Assembly: GCA_023424865.1 (NCBI GenBank)
Contig: JAFADM010000528.1
Coordinates: 1-22,157 of the forward strand
Length of the DNA: 22,157 nt
Reading direction: 5' to 3'
Source: Bacillota bacterium
GTDB taxonomy: Bacteria > Bacillota_A > Clostridia > DSM-8532
Each line of letters opens with the position of its first letter. Position 1 is the first letter of the stretch. Positions 5,538-14,449 of this stretch are shown piece after piece. The notes beneath the pieces are model-generated. The model did no database searches and was not told the DNA's origin. It saw nothing but the letters and a program-made list of their open reading frames with translations. The position numbers and the translations under genes are program-made.

Positions 5538-7859
5538 ATGAAGTTTTTAGACGGTTATTGGGGTCTGAAAAAAGGTGTGGAGCTTGCTGCACCCGCAGAA
5601 ATAAGGGACTATGAAATTAAAGAGGGCCTGGTACGGCTTTATCTTGCAACAAGGCCTGTCAATCGCAGAGGGGATACTTTGAACAGTGCGCTTTTGACGA
5701 TTGAATACACTTCACCGGCACCGGATGTAATCGGTGTAAAAATTATCCATTTTAAAGGCTTGCTTCCTGTAAAGCCTGCTTTTGAGCTTAGTGGAAAGGA
5801 AGGCTTCAAGCCGGATATAGAGGATTCTGAAGATAAAATTGTTATTCGCTCAGGCAAGCTCACGGCAGTTATTAAGAAAGCACCGGGCTGGTCTGTTGAT
5901 TTTCTTCATGAAGGAAGGCGCTTAACGGGCAATTCTCAGAAAAGCACGGGTTACTTAACCGTCAAAGATGAGGGTGTCTTTATGCGGGAGCAGCTCGAGC
6001 TGGGAGTAGGGGAATACATTTACGGTTTGGGTGAGCGCTTTACGCCTTTTGTTAAAAATGGCCAGACCGTTGACATATGGAACGAGGACGGCGGCACAAG
6101 CACGGAGCAGTCCTATAAGAATGTTCCTTTTTACCTCTCCAACAGGGGCTATGGTGTGTTTGTCAACCATAGCGAAAAGGTTTCCTATGAAGTGGGATCG
6201 GAAACAGTGTCAAAGGTGCAGTTCAGTGTTCCCGGGGAAAAGCTAGAGTACTTTGTTATAGGCGGCGGAACCCCAAAAGATGCCCTTTCCAATTACACGC
6301 TTTTTACAGGAAGGCCTGCTTTGCCTCCTGCCTGGTCCTTTGGGCTCTGGCTGACCACCTCCTTTACCACCAGCTATGATGAGCAAACGGTGACCGGCTT
6401 TATTGAAGGTATGGCCGAAAGAGATATTCCCCTTCATGTTTTCCATTTTGACTGCTTCTGGATGAAGGAATTCCAGTGGTGCGATTTCGTCTGGGACAAG
6501 GATGTTTTCCCGGATCCCGAGGCCATGCTGAAAAGGCTTAAGGCCAGAGGCCTTAAAATATGTGTATGGATCAATTCCTATATCGCTCAGAAATCCAGGC
6601 TCTTTGACGAGGGAATGGAAAAAGGCTACCTTGTAAAGAACCGGGACGGAAGCGTGTGGCAATGGGACAGATGGCAGGCCGGTATGGGTCTTGTGGACTT
6701 TACCAATCCCGATGCGGTAAAGTGGTATCAAAATGAGCTTAAAAAGCTGATGGATATGGGCGTGGACTGCTTTAAAACCGATTTCGGTGAACGTATACCT
6801 ACCGATGTGGTTTATTTTGACGGCTCAGATCCTGTAAAAATGCATAATTACTACACCTATCTCTATAATAAAGCGGTTTTCGAGGTTCTTGAAGAAAACC
6901 GGGGCAAGCATGACGCCGCCGTATTTGCCCGCTCCGCAACTGCCGGCGGTCAAAAATTTCCTGTACATTGGGGCGGTGACTGCTCTGCCAATTATGACTC
7001 CATGGCTGAGAGCTTAAGGGGCGGCTTATCTCTGTGCGCTTCCGGCTTCGGCTTCTGGAGCCATGATATCAGCGGCTTTGAGAGGACGGCTCCGCCGGAT
7101 ATTTACAAGCGCTGGTCAGCCTTTGGCCTTTTATCCACTCACAGCCGCCTCCATGGCAATGAGTCCTACCGGGTGCCCTGGCTCTTTGATGAAGAGTCGG
7201 TGGATGTGCTCCGCTTTTTCACCAGGCTTAAGTGCAGCCTGATGCCTTATCTGTTCTCAAAGGCAGTGGAAGCGGCCCAAGAGGGTATCCCTGCCATGCG
7301 TCCCATGGTTCTGGAATTCCCGGAGGATCCGGCAGCCTTACAGCTTGACCGCCAGTATATGCTGGGTGACGGGCTCTTGGTTGCCCCTATCTTCAATAAT
7401 GAAGGCCGGGCACAGTATTATCTCCCCAAAGGCACCTGGACACATCTTCTCACCGGTGAAAAGGCGGAAGGCGGTTCATGGAGGGAAGAGGAATACGGTT
7501 ATTTAAGCCTGCCTCTCTTTGTCAGGGAAAACACGGTTCTTGCTGTGGGCAGCGTGGACGACAAGCCCGATTACGATTATGCCGACGGTGTTGAGCTTCG
7601 TATTTATGAATTGAAGGAAGGTGCGACAGCCCAGACTTCCATTTTTAATACCAACGGAGAAGAAGAACTGGTATTCACCGCCCAAAGAGAAAACAATACC
7701 GTTACTCTCAAGGCGGAAGGTAAAGGAAAGCCCTGGAAGGCCGTTCTGGTTGGCATACCTTCTGTTGCAAAGGCAGAGGGAGCTTCGTCTGCCAAGGGTG
7801 AAAAAGGACTGGAGATTTCACCCGAAAATGGGGTAAAGCAGGTAGTTATTACTCTGTAA
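5538..7859 (+). CDS. yicI: Alpha-xylosidase, glycoside hydrolase family 31 (YicI type)
   Basis: The 773-residue product matches the GH31 alpha-xylosidase YicI in length and motifs. An N-terminal beta-sandwich (about 1-260, with EYIYGLGERFTPFVKNGQTV) precedes the catalytic barrel. The nucleophile is Asp415 in KTDFGERIP and the acid/base is Asp481 in WGGDC, almost the numbering of E. coli YicI (416 and 482). The barrel also holds FHFDCFWM and the WSHDISGF motif. These enzymes remove alpha-1,6-linked xylose from the non-reducing end of xyloglucan oligosaccharides or isoprimeverose. No signal peptide is visible, so it should act on imported oligosaccharides. No transporter is adjacent. It is monocistronic, with a palindrome over its promoter suggesting induction by a local or remote regulator. 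Specificity for xylose over glucose is inferred from similarity. Confidence 0.93.
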   Translation: MKFLDGYWGLKKGVELAAPAEIRDYEIKEGLVRLYLATRPVNRRGDTLNSALLTIEYTSPAPDVIGVKIIHFKGLLPVKPAFELSGKEGFKPDIEDSEDKIVIRSGKLTAVIKKAPGWSVDFLHEGRRLTGNSQKSTGYLTVKDEGVFMREQLELGVGEYIYGLGERFTPFVKNGQTVDIWNEDGGTSTEQSYKNVPFYLSNRGYGVFVNHSEKVSYEVGSETVSKVQFSVPGEKLEYFVIGGGTPKDALSNYTLFTGRPALPPAWSFGLWLTTSFTTSYDEQTVTGFIEGMAERDIPLHVFHFDCFWMKEFQWCDFVWDKDVFPDPEAMLKRLKARGLKICVWINSYIAQKSRLFDEGMEKGYLVKNRDGSVWQWDRWQAGMGLVDFTNPDAVKWYQNELKKLMDMGVDCFKTDFGERIPTDVVYFDGSDPVKMHNYYTYLYNKAVFEVLEENRGKHDAAVFARSATAGGQKFPVHWGGDCSANYDSMAESLRGGLSLCASGFGFWSHDISGFERTAPPDIYKRWSAFGLLSTHSRLHGNESYRVPWLFDEESVDVLRFFTRLKCSLMPYLFSKAVEAAQEGIPAMRPMVLEFPEDPAALQLDRQYMLGDGLLVAPIFNNEGRAQYYLPKGTWTHLLTGEKAEGGSWREEEYGYLSLPLFVRENTVLAVGSVDDKPDYDYADGVELRIYELKEGATAQTSIFNTNGEEELVFTAQRENNTVTLKAEGKGKPWKAVLVGIPSVAKAEGASSAKGEKGLEISPENGVKQVVITL

Positions 7860-7915
7860 GAGAGTGAATTTTTACTCCCCTGCAGGGTTAAGCCTGTTGA
7901 ATGTTTGCATACAAT

Positions 7916-7974
7916 CAAAAGCTCGGGGGCATCCCACTCCCTTTTAGCCGGATTTGCTTGCGCAAATGGCTACC
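7916..7974 (-). repeat. Structured intergenic repeat, copy B
   Basis: On the minus strand this repeats the element at 855-918. The best structure is TAGCC pairing with GGCTA around ATTTGC-GCAA-GCAAAT, a perfect 6-bp hairpin with a GNRA tetraloop, followed by GGG and CCC blocks and GAGCTTTT. It begins directly after the terminator at 7975-8026 in the minus-strand reading, the same arrangement as copy A. Where the two copies differ, copy B often keeps pairing (GC/AA for TT/AA in the loop, GGCTA for GCTA in the outer stem). Confidence 0.7.
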
Positions 7975-8026
7975 AAGTAAAAGCTGCCGGCGTTGTAAGC
8001 CATTACAACGCCGGCAGCTTTTACTT
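7975..8026. terminator. Very long bidirectional terminator
   Basis: A perfect 24-bp stem (7975-7998 with 8003-8026) around the 4-nt loop GCCA. The core is AAGCTGCCGGCGTTGTAA and the outer part is AAGTAA/TTACTT; a further T-run follows on the plus strand. It separates the converging alpha-xylosidase gene (stop at 7859) and HTH regulator gene (stop at 8047) and can serve both. Confidence 0.9.
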
Positions 8027-8046
8027 TTTGCTATATGCCTAAAGTT

Positions 8047-9822
8047 TTAAATTTCAGATGCTTCCTCACTTGAAAGCAAATTCCCGGCAAGCCCAAAGGC
8101 TTCCTCCTCCAATTGGAGAACTTCCGTTAGAAGCTCTGCCTCCTTATAACGCAGAGCATCGGGAAAGGTATTTTTTATTTCAATGGCATTGTATTTAAGG
8201 ACGGAGCCCTCCGCCGCTTTAAGCTCAAGACGATGAGCCGTAAGCTTTTCGGCGATTAGTGCAAAAACATCACCCAGCTTCGAAAGCCGTACGCCTTGTT
8301 CTTCGGTCAAAAGGGATGCGCACTGTCTTAAATAAACGGAAGCGCTGCGCCTTGCATCAATGAGGTTAAGGAGCATGGAATCGTTTACCGCCGTTCGACG
8401 TTCAATGTCCTTAGCCGCTCCTTCCTGATTCCGGGGACAGCACCAAAGCTTATCCTCCTTAAGGCCCTCAATCCATTTTTCATATGCCTTCCGCCCCTGA
8501 TAATAGCCCCGGTTGGGGGAGGCCAGAAAAGAGGCGGTAAGAAGCTTCAATGATGAAACGAGAATAGCTTTGGAATGAGGCGCTTCCTTTTTTTCACCAA
8601 AGTGAACAATGAGAAAGGGCCAAAAGTCGGTTTCAAGGTATTCAAGATCTTTGTTTTTCTCTAAAACCGCCTTATCAAAATAGGTCCGGCAGTAGAATAC
8701 CTTTCCTTTTTCACCATAGCCGGTTATTACTCCCCATTCAGGAGCAATTCGAAGATTAATGGCCACAACCGGCTTTCCTGCCTCCAGATCCTTTAGGATG
8801 CGCTGTCTTTCCCCGGGGCGGCTGTCCTTTGTTACCCTGTCCGCCCAAAGCTGCTCATAGCCGATAGCCCGGAAAAGGGGAGCGGAATAATCGAAGGCCA
8901 CCAGAGCGTCGGTGGCACTCCAGTCCCATACCTCTGTAAAAGCCAGCCTGTAGCAGGCTCCAGACATGCCCATGATTTCCTCATAGGTATAGGCTTCTCC
9001 CATATAGCTAAGGGCGGCAAAAAGTGCTCCCGCCCAGGTGCAGTCCATGCCCTTTTCCCATTCCAGAGTCCTAATTCCGGGTAAAATTAAGGAGGAGGTA
9101 TCCTTTAAGAACATGTCCGTCCCATCCTGGGAAAAGCCTATGACGCCGCCCTCCGGACAGCTAATGGTATGAATTCCGGAAGCGTTGAGATAGACAAGGG
9201 TAAGGTATTCATCCTCATCTGTGCCGGGAGAGCTTGGAAAGCTCTCATGATTGACATGAATCTGCTTCCAGTTGAAATAATCGTAATGCTCAATCCTGGA
9301 TAGCGCGTTTTTAATGTTCTTTGCATTGCCGTAGTATGCGCCGATGATTTCAAAGGGAGCATGTATTTGACGTCCTCTTGCACAGAGATCCAGATTAAGG
9401 TCCTGATCCTGGAGAATATAGTCATAATACAGACCCTCGGGTGTTTGATATTTAATGGTTAAAAGCTTCACTCTGCCGCCTTCCAGGCTGCAGCCCAGAA
9501 ATTGGGGGGTGCAGGTAAGGTAGAGCCTGTTGCCGTTGATACGGCCTTCCAGGGTACGGGTAACATCCATCTCGGTAACCCCGTCGGTGTAAACACCGCT
9601 TAGGAGCACAAGCTCCTTGGGGATTAGAAGAGAATCGATGGAAACGCCAAGAGCTTGTGAAAGAGAGGGCAATAGCTGGGTCTCAGGCAGATTTTTTCCG
9701 TTTTCCCACTTGCTCACGGCCTGAGGGGATACTCCTGCCAGATCCGCCAGCTTCTCACCTGTCAGCCCTTTTTCCCTGCGAAGCAGCGCGATGCGGTTTC
9801 CGATTTTGTGATAATCAAGCAT
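8047..9822 (-). CDS. XRE-type HTH regulator fused to DUF3395-like and BtrH/C39-like domains
   Basis: A 591-residue protein. Residues 7-62 are a Cro/C1-type helix-turn-helix (LADLAGVSPQAVSKWENGKNLP). Residues about 74-142 (a DVT motif, then CSLEGGRVKLLTIKYQTPEG) resemble the small DUF3395/DnaJ-C11-like fold. From about 255, MDCTWAGALFAALSYMGE with Cys261 resembles the N-terminal papain-like domain of BtrH-type acyltransferases or C39 peptidases. The later strand, where such enzymes have a His before VVTGY, reads EWGVITGYG, with Trp363 and no His. Residues about 425-590 are helical. The Cys without the His suggests a ligand- or peptide-binding sensor rather than an active enzyme. The start has AGGAGG seven nt upstream. 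The PASTA gene ends 132 nt upstream on the same strand without a clear terminator, so some readthrough is possible. Family naming beyond the HTH is tentative. Confidence 0.75.
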   Translation of the reverse strand: MLDYHKIGNRIALLRREKGLTGEKLADLAGVSPQAVSKWENGKNLPETQLLPSLSQALGVSIDSLLIPKELVLLSGVYTDGVTEMDVTRTLEGRINGNRLYLTCTPQFLGCSLEGGRVKLLTIKYQTPEGLYYDYILQDQDLNLDLCARGRQIHAPFEIIGAYYGNAKNIKNALSRIEHYDYFNWKQIHVNHESFPSSPGTDEDEYLTLVYLNASGIHTISCPEGGVIGFSQDGTDMFLKDTSSLILPGIRTLEWEKGMDCTWAGALFAALSYMGEAYTYEEIMGMSGACYRLAFTEVWDWSATDALVAFDYSAPLFRAIGYEQLWADRVTKDSRPGERQRILKDLEAGKPVVAINLRIAPEWGVITGYGEKGKVFYCRTYFDKAVLEKNKDLEYLETDFWPFLIVHFGEKKEAPHSKAILVSSLKLLTASFLASPNRGYYQGRKAYEKWIEGLKEDKLWCCPRNQEGAAKDIERRTAVNDSMLLNLIDARRSASVYLRQCASLLTEEQGVRLSKLGDVFALIAEKLTAHRLELKAAEGSVLKYNAIEIKNTFPDALRYKEAELLTEVLQLEEEAFGLAGNLLSSEEASEI

Positions 9823-9864
9823 AAAACAGCCTCCTGTCCAAAATGGTTTGTAGGAGCTCCATTA

Positions 9865-9879
9865 CCTCAATTATAGAGG
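9865..9879 (-). promoter_or_regulatory. Promoter and possible autoregulatory site of the HTH-fusion gene
   Basis: The minus strand has a perfect TATAAT (9875-9870) about 50 nt before the start codon, with only a weak -35. The -10 is enclosed by the small inverted repeat CCTC-N7-GAGG, a position where a repressor could act. The palindrome GGAGCTCC lies in the leader at 9853-9860. Confidence 0.45.
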
Positions 9880-9954
9880 AAGGAACAATTAAAAACCATG
9901 GACAGGAGGTGAAGAAATATTTTCTTAAGTAAACCTCAGGTTGAGATGAGAGAG

Positions 9955-12156
9955 CTATTCCGGTCCCAGGGAAAGTGTAACGGTAAGAGTTGTGCCTATG
10001 GTCAGAGTGCCGTAATGGGACTGGGACATAACCGTTCCCTGTGCGGACGTATCCGAATGCATTTCGTTAAAGTCAAGCTTTATTTCGGCACCATAGGTGT
10101 TTACCCGTACCTGCCAGGCAAGAACCTCCTCCTTGCTCCGGCCGGTAAAGCTCTCTGCCTGAAGCGGGCCGAGGGAACGGGTTATTCTTAAGGTTTCACC
10201 CTGCTTGATGTAGGTGTTCACATAATTCTGATTATATAGCGTACCCAGGGCGTAAATGTCACTGTAGCTGTCCCTGATAATATAGGTAACGCTGTTTGCC
10301 GCGCACCAGGCTCTAAATTCCACTTCCGATACCCCTTGAAAGTCGGGAACCTTGACCCCGTCCTTTGTATTGGAGGACACAAACACATCGATGGCTGCAT
10401 TGAGCTTGACAAGATCGTTTTTATGGCTTTGGCTTAAAATGGTTCCATAAGCCTTTCCCGAATCGGGATCCTCCTTGAAGTTTAAGGCTACGGAAGCCCC
10501 CTTGCTGTTGACCTCCTTCTGCCAGGCAATGATTTCGGGCTTGGTTTTGCCTGTAAAGTCAGAGACAGAAACTGGCCCCAGTGAGTGATAGAGGGTAAGG
10601 CGGCCGCTTTGTGGCAGATAGCCTGTTGTCTGGGTCTGCCCATAAAGGGTTCCGGCTTTTTGTGTATCACTGTAGGTATCCACCAGAGTTAGGACTGCCC
10701 CTTTTTCGGATGCCCAGGCCAGGGCCTCCTCACGTGAAAGAGGGGATAAATCCTTAACCTCAATGCCGCTGTTCACAGCTATATCCAAAAGCAGGGCCTG
10801 CTGAGCCTCAATGGGTGAGCCTGCTGCCATGCTTTGCCCTGTTACGGTATTGTTAGGTGCAACGGTGGTGGAAACCTCATTGAACACCACCTCAAGGGAC
10901 AAATTTTTTGCCAGGGCGGTGGCCTGACTTCTGGTAAGTCCTTTAAATTCGGGGACCAGGCCCTCCTTCATATCCGATACCACCAGCGTAACCAATGTGT
11001 TCCTTGATACAAGGGCCCCAGGCTCCGGCGTTTGCTTCAATACCTTTTCTGTGCCGGAAACAGCCTCACCGTCCTCGGTTTTCACAAATACCTTAATTTC
11101 CTGAAGTGCGGCCAGGTTTTCCGCCAATCTCACCGAAAGTCCTGAAAAATCAGGGAGTGTATACGTATCGGGATTTTTAGACAGAGTGATGATAATCTTT
11201 TGGGATACGTCGACTTGGGTACCCGGCTCAGTGTCCTGTCTCAGAGCTGTTTCCGAAGCCCCCTTGTCGCTTTGGTAGACAAAGCCCACCGAAAGGCCCT
11301 GGAGTAACGCAAGCTCAGTAATCTGGTTTTTTTGCATTCCGGTAAAGTCCGGCACCTCCCGGGGCTTCCCTCTGGACAGGTAAAGAACGACCTTTTCGGA
11401 ACGCGTTATTTTTGTATCCTTTTTTATGCTTTGCCTGTATATGACTCCGTAATCAAAGTAGTCACTGAACTCCTCCTGCAATTCCACGCTTGCCTGGTTC
11501 TCCAGGGACCAGAGCATGGCCTCGCTTTTGGTTCTGCCGATAAAATCAGGCATTTTAAAGGTTTGATCGCCTTGCTGCGCGCCTTTGGAAATATAGATGT
11601 TCATCCTGTTTTTGCGAAGGAAGCGTTCGCTGGAGCCGTCAAGAAGCTCAAAGCTGATAACCGAATCCTTAGGGATAATTTCGCTGTACTCATACCTGAG
11701 GCTTACACCTGTGAGCTTGTTGCTGTCGATGAAGGCCTGAACCTCCTGAACCGTCATGGCGTTGAAATCCTCAAGCACAATAAGCTCCTCCGGATCCGGC
11801 CCGAGAGAGTAGGTTATAGCAAGGGCATCGTTTTTTTTAAGGCCGGTGCTTGCATCCGGCTGTGAAGAAATAAAGGCGTCGGCAGCGGTATCTATGCTGT
11901 ACACTCCCTTCATTGTGGTATTGGCATGGTTCTGTTTTACCCAAAGCGTGATATCGTTCAGACTCCAGCCTGTCATATCGGGTACGGCAATGGAACGGTT
12001 CAAAATAAAAAACACAATGAGGGCCGCCGCTGAGGCAAGCGCCAGACAAAAGAGAAGACCGGCCCGATTTTTTTTGACAGGAATAAATCTTTCCTCCTGA
12101 AAGCTCTCCGGCTTTTGGCGTGTCAGTTCATCAAGAAAGCTCTTTTCCTCCGTCAC
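9955..12156 (-). CDS. Single-pass membrane protein with about ten PASTA repeats, no kinase domain
   Basis: A 733-residue protein: a cytoplasmic tail (1-31), one hydrophobic segment (about 33-52) with KKNR before it (tail inside, C-terminus outside), then about ten PASTA-type units filling the rest. Units open with motifs such as VPDMTGWS, MPDFIGRTK, VPDFTGMQK, LPDFSGLS, VPEFKGLT and VPDFQGVS, and several close with SLGP. Units 7 and 9 are both 64 residues and similar; units 8 and 10 also resemble each other, so a two-unit block seems duplicated. PASTA domains in PknB/PrkC kinases and PBP2x bind muropeptides or beta-lactams, but this protein has no kinase or transpeptidase domain. The start is GTG, overlapping the ATPase stop as GTGA, so translation is probably coupled. 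It is the last gene of the permease-ATPase-PASTA unit. Confidence 0.88.
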   Translation of the reverse strand: MTEEKSFLDELTRQKPESFQEERFIPVKKNRAGLLFCLALASAAALIVFFILNRSIAVPDMTGWSLNDITLWVKQNHANTTMKGVYSIDTAADAFISSQPDASTGLKKNDALAITYSLGPDPEELIVLEDFNAMTVQEVQAFIDSNKLTGVSLRYEYSEIIPKDSVISFELLDGSSERFLRKNRMNIYISKGAQQGDQTFKMPDFIGRTKSEAMLWSLENQASVELQEEFSDYFDYGVIYRQSIKKDTKITRSEKVVLYLSRGKPREVPDFTGMQKNQITELALLQGLSVGFVYQSDKGASETALRQDTEPGTQVDVSQKIIITLSKNPDTYTLPDFSGLSVRLAENLAALQEIKVFVKTEDGEAVSGTEKVLKQTPEPGALVSRNTLVTLVVSDMKEGLVPEFKGLTRSQATALAKNLSLEVVFNEVSTTVAPNNTVTGQSMAAGSPIEAQQALLLDIAVNSGIEVKDLSPLSREEALAWASEKGAVLTLVDTYSDTQKAGTLYGQTQTTGYLPQSGRLTLYHSLGPVSVSDFTGKTKPEIIAWQKEVNSKGASVALNFKEDPDSGKAYGTILSQSHKNDLVKLNAAIDVFVSSNTKDGVKVPDFQGVSEVEFRAWCAANSVTYIIRDSYSDIYALGTLYNQNYVNTYIKQGETLRITRSLGPLQAESFTGRSKEEVLAWQVRVNTYGAEIKLDFNEMHSDTSAQGTVMSQSHYGTLTIGTTLTVTLSLGPE

Positions 12157-12896
12157 AGGCCCGTTCCCCCTAAAGCAAATTCAGGCGCCTCCTTAATAGC
12201 AGCCTCTGCTAAAACGGCTCGTGCGTCTTCCAGCCTTCCTCCCTTGAGCCGGAGAATGGTATCGCTTTGACGTGCCACTTCGTCCGAATGGGTAACCAGA
12301 ATAATGGTTTTTCCGTAATTATGGGACAAATGCTTGAAAAGCCCGATGATTTCACTGGCGGTAGCCGTATCCAGAGCGCCTGTGGGCTCATCGCCGAATA
12401 TGAGGCTTACGTCCTTTGCCAGGGCTCGGGCAATGGCGACTCTCTGCTGCTCTCCCCCGGAGAGCTTTGTAATGAGGCGGTCGGCCTTCGATTTAACAAT
12501 GCCCATGGCGTCCAAAAGCCGGTAGGCTGTTTCCTTTTGGCTGCCCGCAGTTTTAATTCCGGCGATGAGCATATTGGCCTCCACATTTTCAACCCCGGTT
12601 AAATAATCGGTCAGATTGTATTTTTGAAATATGATGGCCGTCTTATCCCTTCGAAAGGCCGTATAACCTATTTTTCGTATGTCCGTGCCCTCAAAGAGCA
12701 CACGGCCCTGTTCAGGTACGTCCAGCGCGCCTGCCAGCGCCAGAAGGGTGGTTTTTCCTGAGCCGGAAGGCCCCAGGATAGTATAAAACCGGCCCTTTTC
12801 AAATTTGTAGGAAAGGTCCTCCAAAATCATTCGTTTTCTTCCTCCGTCGCTGTAGCCGTAGGAAAGGTTTTCTAATTCAAAAAGTATACCGCTCAT
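12153..12896 (-). CDS. ABC transporter ATPase (LolD/MacB/FtsE type)
   Basis: A 247-residue nucleotide-binding protein with all motifs: Walker [10 protein letters not shown] (42-50), Q-loop Gln91, signature LSGGEQQR (145-152), Walker [13 protein letters not shown] (165-176) and switch His203 (VTHSDE). The sequence class, with the PTGALD D-loop and compact size, fits the MacB/LolD/FtsE group, whose members power mechanotransmission or extrusion through an FtsX-fold permease rather than classical uptake. The partner permease lies 52 nt upstream and the PASTA gene starts inside its stop codon. GAGAGG eight nt before the ATG supports the start. It should act on the inner face of the membrane with the permease at 12949-14322. 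Confidence 0.95.
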   Translation of the reverse strand: MSGILFELENLSYGYSDGGRKRMILEDLSYKFEKGRFYTILGPSGSGKTTLLALAGALDVPEQGRVLFEGTDIRKIGYTAFRRDKTAIIFQKYNLTDYLTGVENVEANMLIAGIKTAGSQKETAYRLLDAMGIVKSKADRLITKLSGGEQQRVAIARALAKDVSLIFGDEPTGALDTATASEIIGLFKHLSHNYGKTIILVTHSDEVARQSDTILRLKGGRLEDARAVLAEAAIKEAPEFALGGTGL

Positions 12897-12948
12897 AATT
12901 CAACCTCTCTTTCAATTTCCAATCATGTACATTAGCGTCTAACCGCAT

Positions 12949-14322
12949 TTAATTCTGCAGAGATTCTCTGGGCTTGTAACCGAGGATGACCAGAAGCGGC
13001 GCGCTTGATGAGAAGATCAGCAGCCCGAAGCTGATAAGCACCAAATTCAGCAATGTTTTTCCGTCCACGTTAATATCAAAGTTTTTTGCAACATCATCAA
13101 TGCTTACATCGCCGATAACCCGATCCACATTAGTTACGACAAAAAAATCCTGACCGGTGGATACATTTTCCTCTACAAGCTGGTTTTTTACTATCCAGCT
13201 GCCGGTGAAATCAGAGGTAAGCCGGCTTATCGCTGCGGCCGCACCAAAAGCCACTACTGCGACCAGCGCAATTTCAAGGACGAATTGGGAAACAATCTTG
13301 ATTTTTCCCTCGCCGCCTGCTAGAAGAAGCCCAATTTCAAATTTCCTGTCCCGGATGAAAAGCGTGGCCACCGCAATCAATATGGCCGCTCCGGAGATGA
13401 AAACCACGATAAGGAAAATAGAGGTAATAGTGGACATGAGATCCAGGGGACGGGTGAGCTTTTTATACTCCGATTCGCCCGCATTCAGCCGAATGAATTC
13501 GGAGGGTAAACTCTTTTCATGCCGGGCGATAAAAGCATCCACGTCCAGAGGATCGTTCAGGGCGAACTGAATGGAGCTGGGTGTAAAATTGCCGTTGAAG
13601 AGTTCGTTAAAAGCCTCGTCGGAGGCATAGAACTTATCCATACTAAAAGTGTTGCCTGCCTTATAAATGCCGATAATTTCAAAATCCAGAGGATCTGCTT
13701 CCTGTGAGGATTTTAGCTCCACCACGCTGCCCACGGAAAGATTATTGATATCCGCCACCTTTTTTGGAATGATAAGCGTTCTTCTGCCTTGGTCACCCGC
13801 CTGTCTGTGACGACCCTCAACTAAGGAAAGCGAGCCGTATTCAAAGGCCAGCGGCACAAGCTGGTTGGTTCCTTCAAAATTAAAGATAGCCCCTTCCGGA
13901 AGGGTGGGAAGGGTGCCGTCCGTGCCGACTACGGCGGAATAGCTGTAGCTTACAGAGCCGCCTTCCTCGTTGCCGCCAACAGGGGCGTTTTGCAGGGAGT
14001 CTGATGTACACATGGAGGAATAGGTCAGGTGGAGGGCCTTAACGGAAGGATCACGGGCCATCTCATCCGCCAGTGTGGTGGGGAAAACCAGGGAAACCTC
14101 CTTGCCCTCCTGGTATGCCTTCATTGCTCGGGCAAAGTCCATAGTCATTTCCACACTTGCACCAAGCCCCCGGCGGATAAACTCTCTGGATTTTTCCAGG
14201 CTGTTGCGGATAATGATTCCCGTGAAAACCAGACTGAAGACGACAAACATGAGAGTAAAAATCATTACCGACTTTGCCGGTTTGCGTACAATACTCAGTA
14301 ACGCATGCTTTAGGATTCGCAT
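12949..14322 (-). CDS. FtsX/MacB-like ABC transporter permease
   Basis: A 457-residue protein with membrane segments near 18-38, 300-325, 345-367 and 425-447, and a large external domain (about 40-290) between the first two. This four-helix MacB/FtsX topology is supported by RDRKFEIGLLLAGG after segment 2 and the C-terminal YKPRESLQN, both typical of the FtsX-like permease family. Such proteins form dimers and couple ATP hydrolysis to movements of the external domain, for lipoprotein or peptide export, antibiotic resistance or control of cell-wall hydrolases. A second conserved part is the acidic external loop between segments 3 and 4. AGGAGGT five nt before the ATG fixes the start. It is the first gene of the minus-strand operon and faces the two-component system. 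Confidence 0.9.
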   Translation of the reverse strand: MRILKHALLSIVRKPAKSVMIFTLMFVVFSLVFTGIIIRNSLEKSREFIRRGLGASVEMTMDFARAMKAYQEGKEVSLVFPTTLADEMARDPSVKALHLTYSSMCTSDSLQNAPVGGNEEGGSVSYSYSAVVGTDGTLPTLPEGAIFNFEGTNQLVPLAFEYGSLSLVEGRHRQAGDQGRRTLIIPKKVADINNLSVGSVVELKSSQEADPLDFEIIGIYKAGNTFSMDKFYASDEAFNELFNGNFTPSSIQFALNDPLDVDAFIARHEKSLPSEFIRLNAGESEYKKLTRPLDLMSTITSIFLIVVFISGAAILIAVATLFIRDRKFEIGLLLAGGEGKIKIVSQFVLEIALVAVVAFGAAAAISRLTSDFTGSWIVKNQLVEENVSTGQDFFVVTNVDRVIGDVSIDDVAKNFDINVDGKTLLNLVLISFGLLIFSSSAPLLVILGYKPRESLQN

Positions 14323-14363
14323 AAGTACCTCCTGTAAGGAATTTGTATTTTTCTCTGGATTTT

Positions 14364-14418
14364 ATTGTAAAATTTTCATATGTCGTTACTGTGAAACCCT
14401 TGTGACAATTTTGTGTAA
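14364..14418 (-). promoter_or_regulatory. Permease-operon promoter with three tandem 11-bp response-regulator-like repeats
   Basis: On the minus strand TTACACAAAAT, TGTCACAAGGG and TTTCACAGTAA follow each other without a gap (14418-14386), sharing TNNCACANNNN. OmpR/PhoB-family regulators typically bind such 11-bp direct repeats. TACAAT (14369-14364) is a plausible -10 after 16 nt, and no good -35 exists, as expected for an activated promoter. Regulator identity is inferred from the adjacent gene. Confidence 0.55.
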
Positions 14419-14449
14419 TCTTCGAAAAACAGCGTCCGTTAATGCCTTG

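Noticed and set aside
9909..9932. Seven-codon ORF starting GTG beside an AGGAGG sequence
   Set aside because: The GTG overlaps the Shine-Dalgarno itself, no plus-strand promoter is evident, and the frame is too short to support.
9917..9951. Possible third, decayed copy of the structured repeat
   Set aside because: Only TTCTTAAGTAAACCTC resembles copy A (15 of 17 bases over that block); the conserved GCTAAAAGGGAG and GATGCCCC blocks are absent and it does not follow a terminator.
11332..11865. Long open frame of 177 codons on the plus strand
   Set aside because: It lies wholly antisense to the PASTA gene, has no ribosome site and no family pattern; a shadow of strong codon bias.
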